NCBI RefSeq assembly: GCF_901709675.1
Contig: NC_051094.1
Location: 19,124,501 to 19,188,500 of the forward strand
Reading direction: 5' to 3'
Length of the DNA: 64,000 nucleotides
Source of the DNA: Syngnathus acus
Taxonomy: Eukaryota > Chordata > Actinopteri > Syngnathiformes > Syngnathidae
The notes under the pieces were generated by a model. It saw nothing but the letters and a program-made list of their open reading frames with translations, had not been told where the DNA came from and searched no databases. How positions within the stretch are numbered: the first letter of the stretch is position 1; every line of letters begins with the position of its first letter. The translations under genes were made by a program, and so were the position numbers. Below, in pieces: positions 40,703 to 52,117 of the stretch.

Positions 40703-41316
40703 ATTATTGTTATTTCATACATAGTTTATATATTGTTATATGGGCCTGTAGAGAAATTTTAACTGCAACACGCCGCTGACGTCAGACTTGTTTACATAAA
40801 GGAGGACGAACTCGATCGATGGCTTTCATGATTTGGAGTGACACAGATGGTTTGATAAAGGTGTTATTTATGTTATAATTATTTGAATAAGTGTTAATGT
40901 TACATCAGGCCCGTTCTCAGCTTCTCGTTTGTGTTTATGTCACGTTAGCATACCGTATTGTTAGCCTGTTGTTGCTGGTTCATGTCTGTTTTTGGTGTTG
41001 GATTTTGTCGAATAAATTTCCCCGACTTATCTTCCGGTGCGACTTATATATGTATTTTTCCTCCATATTGTGCATTTTATGACTGATGCGACTTGTATTC
41101 CAGAGCGACTTTTAGTCAGAAAAATACGGTACATTTTTTTGTGAATCAATAAATGTATATTAAACCATATAAGTGTATATGATATCATTAGAACATTAAT
41201 AGTTTCAAACATGTAAATACTATAATAATAGTATAAATGACATACAGAAAATAATGTATAAATAATATGAATTTAAATATGATACGTGTGTGTAGATGTA
41301 GCTAAAGTATACATAC

Positions 41317-42088
41317 TAGGGGTGTAAATCGCGGGTTTTGTCACGATACGATATCATATCGATACAAAGAATCACGATACGATATTTGCCGATATCTTAA
41401 AGCCTGCTGTGATTCATTCACGATACATCACGATATAGTGCTCCACGATCGATATTTTTATTTTTTTTATTTTTTTTTAAAATAAAAAATATAGAACAAT
41501 ATCCTGATTTATAACAATTCATACGCAAAATCAACAAGGTACTGCAAACTCTTTATTTAGGAAATTACAAGAGTATTGTAGTATACAAAGGGCTTATTTT
41601 AACACTGAACTTGATCAAATTCCTATATTTTTTCTCATATAAGTAAAGAAAAATGAATATTCTTTCTTTTTTGTAATACCATTAACATTAAAGTGCATTA
41701 CTGAACTATTTATTTACAATAATTTTAATTGTCCGTTGAGCCATCTTTTCTTTGGAATCCAAAGTGCTTCCAAACGAATGACTTGAAGCCCAAAGGGGAG
41801 CGAATTTCCTCGTCTTCTTGGACACTAGCCATAGCAGCAGCCCAGGAGCCGCGTAGTTGTCGGCTCCCCTTTCACGTGCCTGCTCTGCTCACAACACAAC
41901 ACGCCGCGTACTGCTCCCGGAAAGAGGAAGCAAGCAACAATGAACTGGATTTCAAAATAAAGTCGCGTCTAATGTCCGAGGTCAAACACGGCGATATAAA
42001 TCGATGTTTACGTTTAGCATCGATGCCAATAAATCGTAGAGCATTATATCGATTAATCGATGTGTATCGATGAATCGTTACACCCCTA
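41317..42088. mobile_element. hAT-type MITE in the C element
   Basis: Perfect 8-bp duplication ATACATAC (41309-41316 and 42089-42096). Inverted ends TAGGGGTGTAAATCG and CGTTACACCCCTA, with a long AT-rich subterminal region of CACGATACGATATC-like units. No transposase frame; a 114-codon plus-strand frame (41729-42073) has no domain I can name. Confidence 0.92.
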
Positions 42089-42096
42089 ATACATAC

Positions 42097-42295
42097 TGTA
42101 AATATGTTTTTAGAACTCTTATTATTATAACAACTTTTTTATAACAAGGTACAAGTGTACATACTGTAAATATGTTTTTATAACCCATTTATTATTATAA
42201 GATTTTTTATAACAAGGTACAATACTATAAATATGTTTTTAGATCTCTTATTATTATTTTAACAACTTTTTTATAACAAGGTACAAGTGTACGTA
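42097..42295. repeat. Short tandem repeat, 61-67-bp unit
   Basis: CTGTAAATATGTTTTTA recurs at 42097, 42164 and (as CTATAAATATG) 42225, each followed by TTATTATTATAA and TTTTTATAACAAGGTACAA. It belongs to the 3' part of the C element. Confidence 0.85.
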
Positions 42296-42534
42296 CTGCA
42301 ATTGTGTGTGCACTCCCTGCCTTCTGCTGTCATACAGACAACGTTTGTGTCATAATTCCTCAATTTAGAATTTTTATTTGGAATTTTTTATTTTTTGGGA
42401 AAAATCCGCGATGTACTGAAGCCGCGATAGATGAACCGCGAGGGATTACTGTATTTTTAATAATTTTTTAAATTTACACCTCTATTATGCTGTTCCCCTC
42501 ACATTGCATTTCATTTTGTATCAGCTTTTTAACA

Positions 42535-42590
42535 CACGTACACACACACACACGCATACACATGCACACACACACACGTATACTAACTCC
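42535..42590. repeat. (CA)n-rich microsatellite
   Basis: Interrupted CA run with CGTA, CGCATA and TGCA breaks. Confidence 0.9.
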
Positions 42591-43034
42591 ACACAACAGA
42601 AGTCCCTTTAAAACATATTTTTATTCTTTGGCTTTTATCAATCAATCAATTTATTTATCCCCAAAGGGAAATTAAAGGCACAGAGAATAACTGAGTTGCA
42701 GTCATAAATAGATAATCGATAAAAGATTAAATTCACAAAATAATCCAACATAACTGATGTTTAAACCGCTGCAATAACAACATGCCGGAGAAGGAAGGGG
42801 TGGTGTTTAAAAGAGGAGTTACGTTTAGAAGAGGAGTTACTGAAGGAATAGATGTAGACTTCCTAGTTTGAGTCTTTCAACCCACACACCTCAGCCTGTG
42901 CCCAAATGGCAGCCACTCAAACAATGTGAACAGAACGGCAGGGTCTCTAAGAATCCTGTGGGCAACTCTCATAGCCTGCTGGTCAAACATAACAGGAGAT
43001 ATTAGTGCAAGCATATCTGATGATTTTACAACAT

Positions 43035-43930
43035 ACCGTTTTTTTTCCATGTATAATGCGCAAAATTTAACTAATTTATTGTCCTAAAATCTGGGGTGCG
43101 CATTATACATGGGTAAATTTTTATTTTTTTATTTTTTTTTTTTTAAGAAAATCATGGTACAACAATTTTTGAAGAAAATCTTGTCACGGATGGTTCTTGA
43201 CAACGTCACTTTCCTCTCTTTTCATTTTAACCTAACTGATCGCGGTGGTCGGAGAAATCAACGCCAACAAAAAAAATACATCCAGCCTAGTTAAGAAATC
43301 ACCAGAAAGATCACCATGACAATTGTGAATAATAAATAAATAATTATTATATATATTATATATATTATTATTATAATAATAAATAATTGTGATAAATAAC
43401 TGGAACATCACTCAAATATTGGTGATCCCGTTGAGAGTCTCACATATTTCTTCGCTATCGAGTTTGCTACTGCATGCGCAGTGATACTGACCGGCAGAAT
43501 AACATCCGGTTGTTCCCAAAGTTGATCTTTTTTCTGAAATAATTTTACGTTTACGGACTTAAGTAACCCGGCCGGGTCATACCAAAGACTATAAAAATGG
43601 GACCCATTGCCTCCCTGCTTGGCACTCAGCATTAAGGGTTGGAATTGGGGGGTTAGATCACCAAATGATTCCCGAGCGCGGCGCCGCTGCTGCTCACTGC
43701 TCCCCTCTCCCCCAGGGGATGGATCAAAATCACACGGGGATGGGTCAAATGCAGAGGACAAATTTCACCACACCCAGATGCATGTGTGACGATCATTGGG
43801 ACTTTAAAAAAAAAAAAAGTCAAAATTTGGGTGCGTATTATACATGGGTACAGGCTTTTTTCCAGCATCGACATGCCATTTTTAGGGTGCGTATTATACA
43901 TGGGGGCGCATTATACATGGAAAAAAACGG
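43035..43930. mobile_element. Family B TIR element with a nested SINE
   Basis: Ends CCGTTTTTTTTCCATGTATA and TACATGGAAAAAAACGG, TA at 43033-43034 and 43931-43932. It is oriented opposite to the 27928 copy. The nested SINE lies between CGGACTTAAGTAA and GTCAAAATTTGGG, which are adjacent in the 27928 copy. Confidence 0.88.
43567..43818 (+). mobile_element. SINE family S1 nested in a B element
   Basis: CCCGGCCGGGTCATACCAAA to GGGACTTTAAAAAAAAAAAA, nearly identical to 7127-7385 and to the reverse complement of 57180-57423. Lacks the tRNA-like head. Confidence 0.87.
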
Positions 43931-44650
43931 TACATTTATGACTCTGTGCATCTGTGATTGGTGGTGGACAAAGACTGCATAAAATCAGCCAGCACATGAA
44001 AAGAAGGGAATACTCTGGATGAAGACATAAGTGTTGGCAATTTTTCAAGAGTGGTGTCAATTAACATCATTGTTAATTTAAGAAGCTAATAAAAGATGGT
44101 TCCAAGATATTTACACTCGTGAATCACATCCACAGGCCCACTTTTGATGGTAGAGCATACTGGCTCTGCAAGTTGTCTGTTTGTTTGAAAAAGTCGCAAT
44201 CATGGCCTTAGTTTTGTTTAGATTGAGCTCTAAGCAGGAATCCTCACACCAAGATGTCACTTACTCCAGAGCAGGACCATGGCCCAATGATGGAGCAGAG
44301 GGCAAAGACTCTAACAATGTTTTCTGCAAACTTAATTTAGTAACTACTTTGCTGAGTTGAACTACAATTATCCATATAAAAGATTTACAAAAGGGGGGTT
44401 GAAACGCACCCCTGGAGGGAGACAGTGGATGAATGCATCTGACACAATACTGTTCACTAACACTCTCTGAGACCTCCTTGTTAAGAAGCTGACAATCCGC
44501 AGAACCAGCTCATGGTCCAGATGGAAGGGTGTGGGAGCGAGGACGTGTGCCAGCATGGTGTTAAAAGCATGCTTGGCAATGTTTGGGTACGGTGTCTATA
44601 ATGAAGATCGTCCACACCCCTACCACACCTGTAAGCGAATTGCAGAGTGT

Positions 44651-45013
44651 CAACATCCATCCATCCGTTTTCTGTACCGCTTAGTCCCCACGGGGGTCGG
44701 GAGTGTGCTGGAGCCTATCCCACCCGTCATCGGGCAGTAGGCGGGGGACACCCTGAACCAGTTGCCAGCCAATCGGAGGGCACACAGAGACAAACAACCA
44801 TTCGCACTTGCACTCACACCTAAGGACAATTTGGAGTGCTCAATCGGCCTACTAGGCATGTTTTTGGGATGTGGGAGGAAACCGGAGTGCCCGGAGAAAA
44901 CTCACGTGGGGCCGGTGAGAAACTCCACACAGGGAGGGCCGGTGGGGGAATCGAACCCGCACCCTCGTAACTGTGAGGCGGACGTGCTACCCAGTGCGTC
45001 ACCGAGCCGCGAG
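44651..45013 (-). mobile_element. Fish tRNA-derived SINE (family S2), full length
   Basis: Direct repeat GTCAACAT on both sides (about 44647-44655 and 45014-45022). On the minus strand it starts with a tRNA-like head (GAGGGTGCGGGTTCGATTCC holds the B box) and ends in a GGATGGATG tail. Internal blocks GGAGCCTATCCCACC, CACCCTGAACCAG and GGGAGGAAACCGGAGTGCCC are those of a widespread teleost SINE. Confidence 0.88.
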
Positions 45014-45295
45014 GGTCAACATGATGATTTTAATTTATAAAGCTCTTGAGAATCCGCTCCAGGGTCTTCATCACTAAGGATGTTAAAACGACCGGTATCA
45101 AGACATTTAGGACCTTTGTTGAGCTACTCTTCCAGCTGCTCAGCAGTGTCTCAGGGTTCATCCACAGATGTCAGTCTTTCTGGGAATAATGCAGAATGTG
45201 ATGGAAGGTGACAGTCTCCATGTGGTCATTAAGGTCAACTGAGGATGTTAAACAGTCAGTGGATTCAAAACCCAATCCCTGGAGCTCATCAGTGG

Positions 45296-45568
45296 TCACA
45301 GCCACTGCTTGATGTTTTTGATAAGACGTTTTAAATCGGAAAATAGGTGGGTGCCAGAGAAGATAGTGTGATGGTCAGCCGAAGCAATGGGAGGAAGGGG
45401 GACAGATTTAAAAGCGCCTGTAATAGATCCATAAAACTTATCAAATAATTTACCTTGTCTAGTAGTACAAGTTACATATTGGTGGAAATTTGTCTGACAT
45501 TTATCAAAAGAACAATGATTGAAATCACCCATTACAAATTTGGGGTCATCAGGAGAAATCAACTCCAA
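45296..45568 (-). pseudogene. LINE endonuclease fragment
   Basis: Minus-strand frame with PKFVMGDFNHCSFDKC, FHQYVTCTTRQGKLFDKFYG and SADHHTIFSGT: the GDFN and SDHH-type motifs of an AP endonuclease (Ser is Ala here). It belongs to the LINE remnant that continues toward 42640. Confidence 0.83.
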
Positions 45569-45714
45569 CTTATAAATATGTTCCCTTTATGTGTTCATTG
45601 GCAACAGAAAGTTTTGCCCTAGGGTGGATATACGTATAAAAAAAAAAAAAGTTGCCACAAGTGACCGGGGATTATAGGAGCAGGTCCATGCCCTAATTTA
45701 TAGTGTATTCTTCC

Positions 45715-45858
45715 AGCCATCCATTATCTACTAATTATTCGGAGTTGGGTCGCAGGGGCAGTAGCTTCAGCAGGGAACCCCAAACTTCCCCTATTCAACT
45801 CTTCTGGAGGGATCCTAAGGATTCCTAGGCTAGTCGAGAGACATAGTCTCTCAAATGT
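45715..45858 (-). mobile_element. Short Rex3/RTE 3' fragment
   Basis: GCCATCCATTATCTACTAAT, GGGTCGCAGGGGCAGTAGC and ACTTCCCCTATTCAACTC correspond to the 3' end of the copy at 49678-51118 (ATCCATCC tail, GGGTCGCGGGGGCAACGGC). About 140 bp remain. Confidence 0.75.
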
Positions 45859-45859
45859 G

Positions 45860-46322
45860 CCCCTATCCGGCCTGTTTTAGATGCATCCCCACTGCAACAC
45901 ACGCGATTCAAATAATCAGGATTATCAGGCTTTTATAGAGCATAGTAATGAGCTGATCATATGATGGCGCCGCGGATGGCGGCCACGGTGAGCCGCTCTC
46001 TATTTATTTGTCTTATTTTGTGTGTTTTCTGTGTCCTCTGCTGTCCATCCCGGATCACTTTTACTAGAGAAGCGCTGTTAAACATCGGACAGTCTTCTTC
46101 TGGTATTTTCTCTCCTGTTCTCTTCGATTCACATGTCCTGAGTGTTGTTAGTCACCTATATGTTGAACAGAGGGTGTGTTTTACCGAAGTCAAATTCCTT
46201 GTTTGGCACGCTCAAACATGGCGAATAAAAACTCTTGAATCTTGAATAGGTGGGTTGTAGTAGGGCTGCACATAAAACAGGCTGGATAGGAGCCCTTGAG
46301 GACCGGAGTTGGTGACCCCTGG
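45860..46322 (+). mobile_element. hAT-like MITE with a nested mini-LINE
   Basis: Left text GGCCTGTTTTAGATGCATCC and AATAATCAGGATTATCAGGC, right text AACAGGCTGGATAGGAGCCC then GGAGTTGGTGACCCCTG, the same family as the fragment at 1536. The middle (about 45955-46248) is a separate insertion. Confidence 0.65.
45955..46248 (+). mobile_element. LINE reduced to its 5' start plus 3' tail
   Basis: Starts ATGATGGCGCCGCGGATGGC and encodes SRSLFICLILCVFC then SRITFTREALLNIGQSSSG, the typical beginning of a CR1/Rex1-like ORF (compare SIVYTRGQLLALCS in the LINE at 19185). After about 70 codons it jumps to a 3' end: GGCACGCTCAAACATGGC, GAATAAAAACTCTTGAATCT. The copy is about 290 bp, so nearly all of the element is missing although both ends are kept. 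Confidence 0.65.
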
Positions 46323-46898
46323 CACTATAGCGGGTGTTGAAAAATATGTCGGTCAAAACAAGACTGTATTTAAGCAACAAAAAGAGGATTTTAAATAAAG
46401 GGGATTACGGAAAGAACCAGGTGATGGATGTGAATGTTTTATTTTACATCAAAGTTCTGCTGCTAATTTGCCCCATGTTGTGTCCGTTATTAGCCATGGT
46501 GCAAGATGATGCTTTCTCCTCTCGGCAGAATAATGCATTTGCTGTCAAATGATAAAATTGATACCAAACCCAATTTTTCTGTCAGCTTGGTCTGTCCAAA
46601 CACGTACAAATTTGTGCTCGGATAAAAATATATATACCGTATTATCCGGACTACAAGTCTCTCCAGAGTACAAGTCGCACGAGCCATAAAATGCATAATA
46701 AAGAAATAAAAAACGTATAAGTTGCACCGGAGTACAAGTTGCATTTTTCGCGGTACTTTATTTGACAAAATACAACACCAAGGACAGACATGAATAGGCA
46801 ACAGGCTAAACAATACGGTATGCTAACATTACATAAACACAAATGAGGAACTGAGAACATGCCTGAACTAACATATTAACAGTTATTCAAATAATTAT

Positions 46899-48084
46899 CA
46901 GGGCTGTGGACTCGGACTCGGGGACTCGGACTCGGTCGGTCTCGGTCATTTTTGCCGGACTAGGACTCGGACTCTGTGCTGATCCGACAATACAAAAAAT
47001 ACGTTCAATTTTATTTTTATCATGCTGCTGAGAATCCGCGTAGGAATACTGTCCACAGCCCTGCTTACGATCAATGCGGCCACGTTGAGTTGCACTTAGG
47101 CTAATGTTTACATTATGTACCAATGTCAAGGACGATTATGTCACCCAGCTTATACCATTGATGTGTTTCGATAGTTGTGGGGTCGTCACTAATTATTTGT
47201 GTTTAGATAAATGTCTGAGCTATAATGGTGTAATTAATGATTAAAAAATATTATCTTACATGTCCTGTGTTTCAGAATGGTTATTTAATTGGGCGAGAGT
47301 GTGTGTTTTCAAGCGTTTTGCCTCATGCCAATGGCACTCAGGGCTAAGGGTGGGCTTCAATGACTATTTTTGTAAAGCCACGCATTTAATACCATGTCAA
47401 ATAATATATTAGAGTGTAGGTTATGTTCCAATGTATCCACTTCTATCGGTTAAATTGTCAACCGTACATTTATGACTACGCCATGAGTGATCTACGTTAT
47501 GAACTAGCACAACTCCGGTAGGGCAGGGAAAATGTTATCGATCCGACGTCCGATTGGAACGTCGCCTCACTTTTACGTCCGCGCTCTCAGCAAGGGATCC
47601 TATATAAGCCGAACCAGCCAAGAAATTTGGGCAATGTTGGCACTTGGTCGAATGAAAGAGAGCCCATTTGTTACAGCTGATCGTTATCCGTCCGGCCTCA
47701 AGGCAGCGACTCGGACACTAACAGCAATGCCAATCAGCCAAGTCAGCGTAGAGCGCCTGTTTTCCGGGCTCAAGTTTATCATGTCTGATCAGCGCGGCGC
47801 GATGAAGGCTGACTTGGTTGAGGCGATTTTGTTCCTAAGAACAAACTCAAGTCGTTGAATTGAAACTTGAAAGTATCTGTTTATTGTATTTGTTTATATG
47901 TTTAATAAAGACAAAGCCATCACAAAACTGTTTTAATTATTTAGATTTTGATCTAAATTAGCCTTGAATAAAGACTAAGCAGTCACATGAATTAACAGAA
48001 AAAATGGACAGCCGGACTCGGACTCGGTGGTCAAGAGGCCGGACTCGGACTCGGTGCAAAAATCCGACCGAGTCCACAGCCCTG
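46899..48084 (+). mobile_element. hAT transposon with truncated transposase
   Basis: Perfect 8-bp duplication ATAATTAT (46891-46898 and 48085-48092). Inverted ends CAGGGCTGTGGACTCGGACT and CCGAGTCCACAGCCCTG; both subterminal regions are rich in GGACTCGGACTCGG repeats, likely transposase binding sites. Only the end of the transposase gene is kept. Confidence 0.93.
47532..47858 (+). pseudogene. hAT transposase C-terminal dimerisation region
   Basis: TATA-like TCCTATATAAGCCG at 47597 precedes no known start; the 108-codon frame includes FVTADRYPSGLKAATRTLTA then MPISQVSVERLFSGLKFIMS and LVEAILFLRTN. 'S...ER.FS......R..L....E..LFLR.N' is the hATC dimerisation motif. The DNA-binding and catalytic parts are missing. 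Confidence 0.87.
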
Positions 48085-48142
48085 ATAATTATAACTTAAA
48101 TAACAAGTTTAAACCATTTGTGTCACTCAAAATCATTAAATC

Positions 48143-48489
48143 TGTCAGGAACGGGGTGGAGGAATGGAGCGAGGACGACCAAATGCAGCTTGGACCAGGG
48201 TTTATTGCAGAAACCAAAGGACAAACCCGGCAAACTGACGTGACTAAGCAAAACCAAAAGGACAGACCGCCAAAGCGTGAAACAAAAGACCGGAACAAAA
48301 CAAACCGCGTGACAGTGAGACATGCATGGTCCGCACATCTCGTGCAATGCTCCGACATAGAGTGACACGCAAACAGAACTTAAATACAAGACAGGTAATG
48401 AGAGGCAGGTGCGTGTGATCACACAATCAAGGGCACACAGGAAGGGAGGGGCGAGCACACAGACACAGAACTGGGGACGAGACATGACA
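48143..48489. mobile_element. Solo LTR, family D
   Basis: 347 bp, TGTCAGGAACGGGGTGG to GGACGAGACATGACA, with the exact 5-bp duplication AAATC on both sides (48138-48142, 48490-48494). No internal region. Inserted in the coding-tail module of the family A element. Confidence 0.85.
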
Positions 48490-49426
48490 AAATCCATCGA
48501 ATTCTTCGTCCTCTGTGTAAAAAACGCCGCTGCTGACTCTGTAAGTACATGCGGCGCTGACGTCAGACTCATCGTCAGTTGCGGTTCCAATTATTCCACA
48601 GGCCTATATAACTATATTTTAGCGTTACCGAAGTACCAGGAAAATCGTGGGCTAGTAACCGGCGCTTTATTTCACAAAACAAGAGTTCAACATACGCGCC
48701 AAGACACAATGTGTGTCGCCTCACTAACAATGCGCCCTGGCACTCTCTTCCCGTCTCCTCCCTCCTGCTGCCTTCATGGCCTCCCTAGGCAATCAGAAAC
48801 TACAGAACTCTAACAATATACAAGTTGCTACACTCTATAAACTATATATCAAATAACTATAACATAAATAACAAGTTTATCGAACCATCCGTGTCACTCC
48901 AAATCATTAAATCCATCAAAATCTTCATCCTCTGTGTCAATCTCTGTCCTCTGTGTTATAAACTACTACGCTGACTCCGGAAGTCAGTGGATGGATTCAG
49001 ACTCATCGTCAGTTGCAGTTCCAATTATTCCACAGGCCTAGAGCGCCCTCATGCGGTTTAAAGTGAAAATAAATGTGAAGTGATAAACTACTAGTAAGTA
49101 CGTAATGTGTTAATGATCAAGTAACAATGTGTTAATAATTTCACATATAAGTCACTCCTGATTATAAGTCGCACCCTGGCCAAACTATCAAAAAAACTGC
49201 GACTTATAGCTTGGAAAATACGGAATATATATCCTGGAATTTTCTGGCAGCGGTTAAATGTTGCATCACACAAAATATTAGCATGAGGCATTCGTTTACA
49301 TTACGTTACTGCATATGGCTGGTCATTATTCTATTGAGATCTCAGTGTTATACAGTTCATTGGCAAATGCAGTTGTACACGTTCATGAAATGTACAGTTA
49401 CTGTACTTGCACTACATTGAAGCAAG

Positions 49427-49427
<1 letters not shown>

Positions 49428-49506
<79 letters not shown>

Positions 49507-49560
49507 TGTGTGTGCATGTGTGTGCATGTGTTTGTGTGTGCGTGCGTGCGTGCGTGTGTG
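49428..49560. repeat. (GT)n microsatellite, about 75 bp pure plus degenerate tail
   Basis: Uninterrupted GT from about 49428 to 49505, then GTGTGCAT and GCGTGCGT variants. Confidence 0.97.
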
Positions 49561-49677
49561 ATTATTTTTTTAATATCCTATGGCCTGTTACCGAGTGGTC
49601 CACAGAATGGTACCAGAGAGGACCGGTGGTTGCAGACCACTGTAGCTGGGGGGTTAAAATTTTAATAAAAAAAAATA

Positions 49678-51118
49678 AATCCATCCATCCATCCATCCAT
49701 CCATCCATCTTCCGCTTATCTGGGGTTGGGTCGCGGGGGCAACGGCTTTAGGAGGGATGCCCAGACTTCCCACTCCCCAGCCACTTCGTCCAGCTCATCC
49801 CAGGGGATCCCAAGGCGTTCCGAAGCCAACTGAAATATATAGTCTCTCCAGCGCATCCTGGGTTGTCCATGGGGTCTCCTACCGGTGGGACATGCCCGGA
49901 TGCGTCCAGGACGAATCCTGATGAGATGCCCAAGCCACCTCATCTGGCTGCTCTCAACTTGGAGGAGCAGAGGCTCTACTCCGAGTCTCTCCCGGATGGC
50001 CGAGCCTCTCACCCTATCTCTAAGGGAGACCCCGGACACCCTGCGGAGGAAACTCATTTCGGCCGGTTGTATCCGGGATCTTGTTCTTTCGGTCATGACC
50101 CATAGCTCCTGACCATAGCTGAGGGTAGGAGCGTCGATCGACCGGTACATTGAGAGCTTTACCTTTTGGCTCAGCTCTCTTTTCACCACGATGGACCGGT
50201 ACAGAGTCCGCATTACAGCTGACGCTGCACCAATCCACCTGTCGATCTGATCTCCCGCTCCATCCTGCCCTCACTCGTGAACAAGACCCCAAGATACTTG
50301 AACTCCCCCACTTTGGGCAGGATCTCATCCCCCATCCGGAGAGGGCATTCCACCCTTTTCCGACTGAGGACCATGGACTCAGATTTGGAGGTGGTGATCC
50401 TCATCCTGTGAACCGCTCCAGTGAGAGCTGGAGTTCACGGCTTGAAGAAGCCAACAGCACCACGTCGTCTGCAGAAAAGCAGAGATGCAATGCTGAGGTC
50501 CCCAAACCGGACACTCTCAACACCTCGGCTGCGCCTAGAAATTCTGTCCATAAAAGTTATGAACAGAATCGGTGACACAGGGCAAGTCCAACCCTCACTG
50601 GGAACGAATCCGACTTACTGCCGGAAATGCGGACCAAACTCTGGCATCGATGATACAGGGACCGAACTGCCCTTATCAGTTGGTTTGGCACCCCGTACTC
50701 CTGAAGCACCCTCGACAGAACTTCCCGAGGGACACGGTCAAACGCCTTCTCCAAGTCTACAAAACACATGTGGACTGGTGAGCGAACTCCCATGCACCCT
50801 CGAGGATCCTGCCGAGGGTATAGAGCTGGTCCACTGTTCCACGGCCAGGACGAAAACCACACTGCTCCTCCTGAATCCGAGGTTCGACCTCCCGACGGAC
50901 CCTCCTCTCCAGTACCCCTGAATAGACCTTACCAGGGAGGCTCAGGAGTGATTCCTCTGTAGTTGGAACACACCCTCCGGTCCCTCTTCTTAAAGAGGAG
51001 AACCACCACCCCAGTCTGCCAATCCAGAGGCACCATCCCCGATGTCCACACAATGTTGTAGAGGCGTGTCAGCCAGGACAGCCCCACAACATCCAGAGCC
51101 TTTAAGAACTCTGGTAAA
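49678..51118 (-). pseudogene. Rex3/RTE-type LINE, 3' half
   Basis: Minus-strand copy that ends in an ATCCATCC repeat (49678-49709), the usual Rex3 tail. From 51118 down: LKALDVVGLSWLTRLYNIVW, CGFRPGRGTVDQLYTLGRIL, CFVDLEKAFDRVPREVLSRV (first RT Asp), RITTSKSESMVLSRKRVE, FKYLGVLFTSEGRMEREIR and the C-terminal MRWLGHLIRIRPGRIRACPT with PRMRWRDYIFQLASERLGIP. Frames change several times. It starts abruptly at an A-run near 51118. Confidence 0.9.
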
Positions 51119-51506
51119 AAAAAAAAAAATCTCACAATTTTTCACAAACCAAAGTTGGCAAATATGGCTCAGAGGACAAAGTCTAGTCAGGCTGCAGTGC
51201 AGTAATTTAGAAAACGTATTGACATTGTCTTCTAGTGGCAAAAAGCGGAACTATGAGACGTTTTGGAGTATACTATATATTATAGCTACAGCTGTTGTGA
51301 GATGCACTATAACAATAGGCTTGTACCGTAATTTTCGGACTATAAATCGCGATTTTTTTCATAGTTTGGGTGGGGGGGGCGACTTATACTCAGGAGCGAC
51401 TTATATGTTTTTTTCAAAAAATTTCAAAAAAAAAACAAAAAAAAGAAACCGCGATAAACGAACCGCAATGTAGCAAGGGATTACTGTAATTTGAATTTCA
51501 AGTGAC

Positions 51507-51590
51507 GTCAGCAGCGCGACGTCGCGGTCAGCAGCGTGAGGTCAGCAGCGCGAGGTCAGCAGCGCGAGGTCAGCAGCGCGACGCGGCGTT
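51507..51590. repeat. 13-14-bp minisatellite in family A
   Basis: GTCAGCAGCGCGAG-type units (GAGGTCAGCAGCGC) repeated about five times after the TGACGTCA at 51503. Confidence 0.88.
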
Positions 51591-51621
51591 GTTTACATAA
51601 AGGACAAAGATTGACTCGACG

Positions 51622-51905
51622 GAGCTCTCTTTCACTTCCGTGGATTGAAGTCGGGGGCCGGCGCTCGGTCGGGTGGCTGTCCAGGGACGGTGGATGGGGC
51701 TCGGACAATGCTTTTACGCACGCCCGGTCCTTCTCTACCGAGCTGTCTTTCACCTCCGTGGATGGAAGTCGAGGGCCGGCGCTCGGCCGGGTGGCTGTCC
51801 GGGGACGGTGGATGGGGCTCGGTCATGGCTTTTACGCACGCCCGGTCCTATTCTATGGAGCTCTCTTCCATTTCCGTGGCTGGAAGTCCACACCGCCACA
51901 CGCCT
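51622..51905. repeat. 118-bp GC-rich tandem repeat in family A
   Basis: Units begin at 51622, 51740 and 51858 (GAGCTCTCTTTCACTTCCGT). Each full unit contains GGCCGGCGCTCGG, GGGACGGTGGATGGGGCTCG and TTTTACGCACGCCCGGTCC. The same unit occurs in reverse complement at about 57560-57806. Confidence 0.9.
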
Positions 51906-52117
51906 GGAAGTTTGTTTTGTTAAATAAAGAGCCGTTTACCAAACCCACGTCTTTCCTTGAACTTTGTTAACGCTACAATATAGCGTTTTTTTCCATGTAT
52001 AATGCGCCCCCATGTATAATACGCACCCTAAAAATGGCATGTCGATGCTGGAAAAAAGCCTGTACCCATGTATAATACGCACCCAAATTTTGACTTTTTT
52101 TTTTTTTTTTTTTTTTT

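Larger units (their letters stand above)
32057..41129. mobile_element. Family A element split by a BEL/Pao retrotransposon
   Basis: Ends CCGTATTTGTCGGACTATAA and TTTAGTCAGAAAAATACGG with TA at 32055-32056 and 41130-41131. Family sequence is 32057-33116 and 40703-41129. It contains three tandem units with a TGACGTCA palindrome and the FDGFNDLE tail, an LTR-like AATAAAGAGCC module (32396-32580), and the right-hand hydrophobic frame seen in other A copies. Confidence 0.88.
31958..42451. mobile_element. Family C TIR element with an A element and a hAT element nested inside
   Basis: Ends CAGTAATCCCTCGTTTATCG and CCGCGAGGGATTACTG with TA at 31956-31957 and 42452-42453. Its own sequence is 31958-32056, 41130-41316 and 42089-42451. 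The second copy at 63678-63917 shows the uninterrupted order (TAACATACATACATTTTT) at the place where the A element sits, proving that insertion. Its 3' part includes a short tandem repeat. Confidence 0.87.
42640..45570 (-). pseudogene. Rex1/CR1-like LINE remnant, minus strand, with two nested insertions
   Basis: From 45570 downward on the minus strand: endonuclease (separate entry), then RT text at 44556-44368 (LDHELVLRIVSFLTRRSQRV, LVNSIVSD), thumb text near 44250 (WCEDSCLELNLNKTKAMIAT), and a C-terminal part near 43010-42890 (QQAMRVAHRILRDPAVLFTL, WLPFGHRLRC). The 3' end at about 42640-42690 reads as a CCCTTTGGGGATAAATAAAT tail with ATTGATTGATTG units. A family B element (43035-43930) and a SINE (44651-45013) interrupt it. 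Many stops. Confidence 0.8.
46637..49223. mobile_element. Family A element with a hAT and a solo LTR nested inside
   Basis: Ends CCGTATTATCCGGACTACAA and TTATAGCTTGGAAAATACGG. TA precedes the left end (46635-46636); the right flank reads AA, a likely mutation. Family modules on the minus strand include CAAATCATTAAATCCATCAA (48898-48920) and an LTR-like CTTTATTTCACAAAACAAG segment at about 48612-48831. Confidence 0.83.

Noticed and set aside
49407-49751. Cys/Val repeat protein
   Set aside because: Pure translation of a GT microsatellite.
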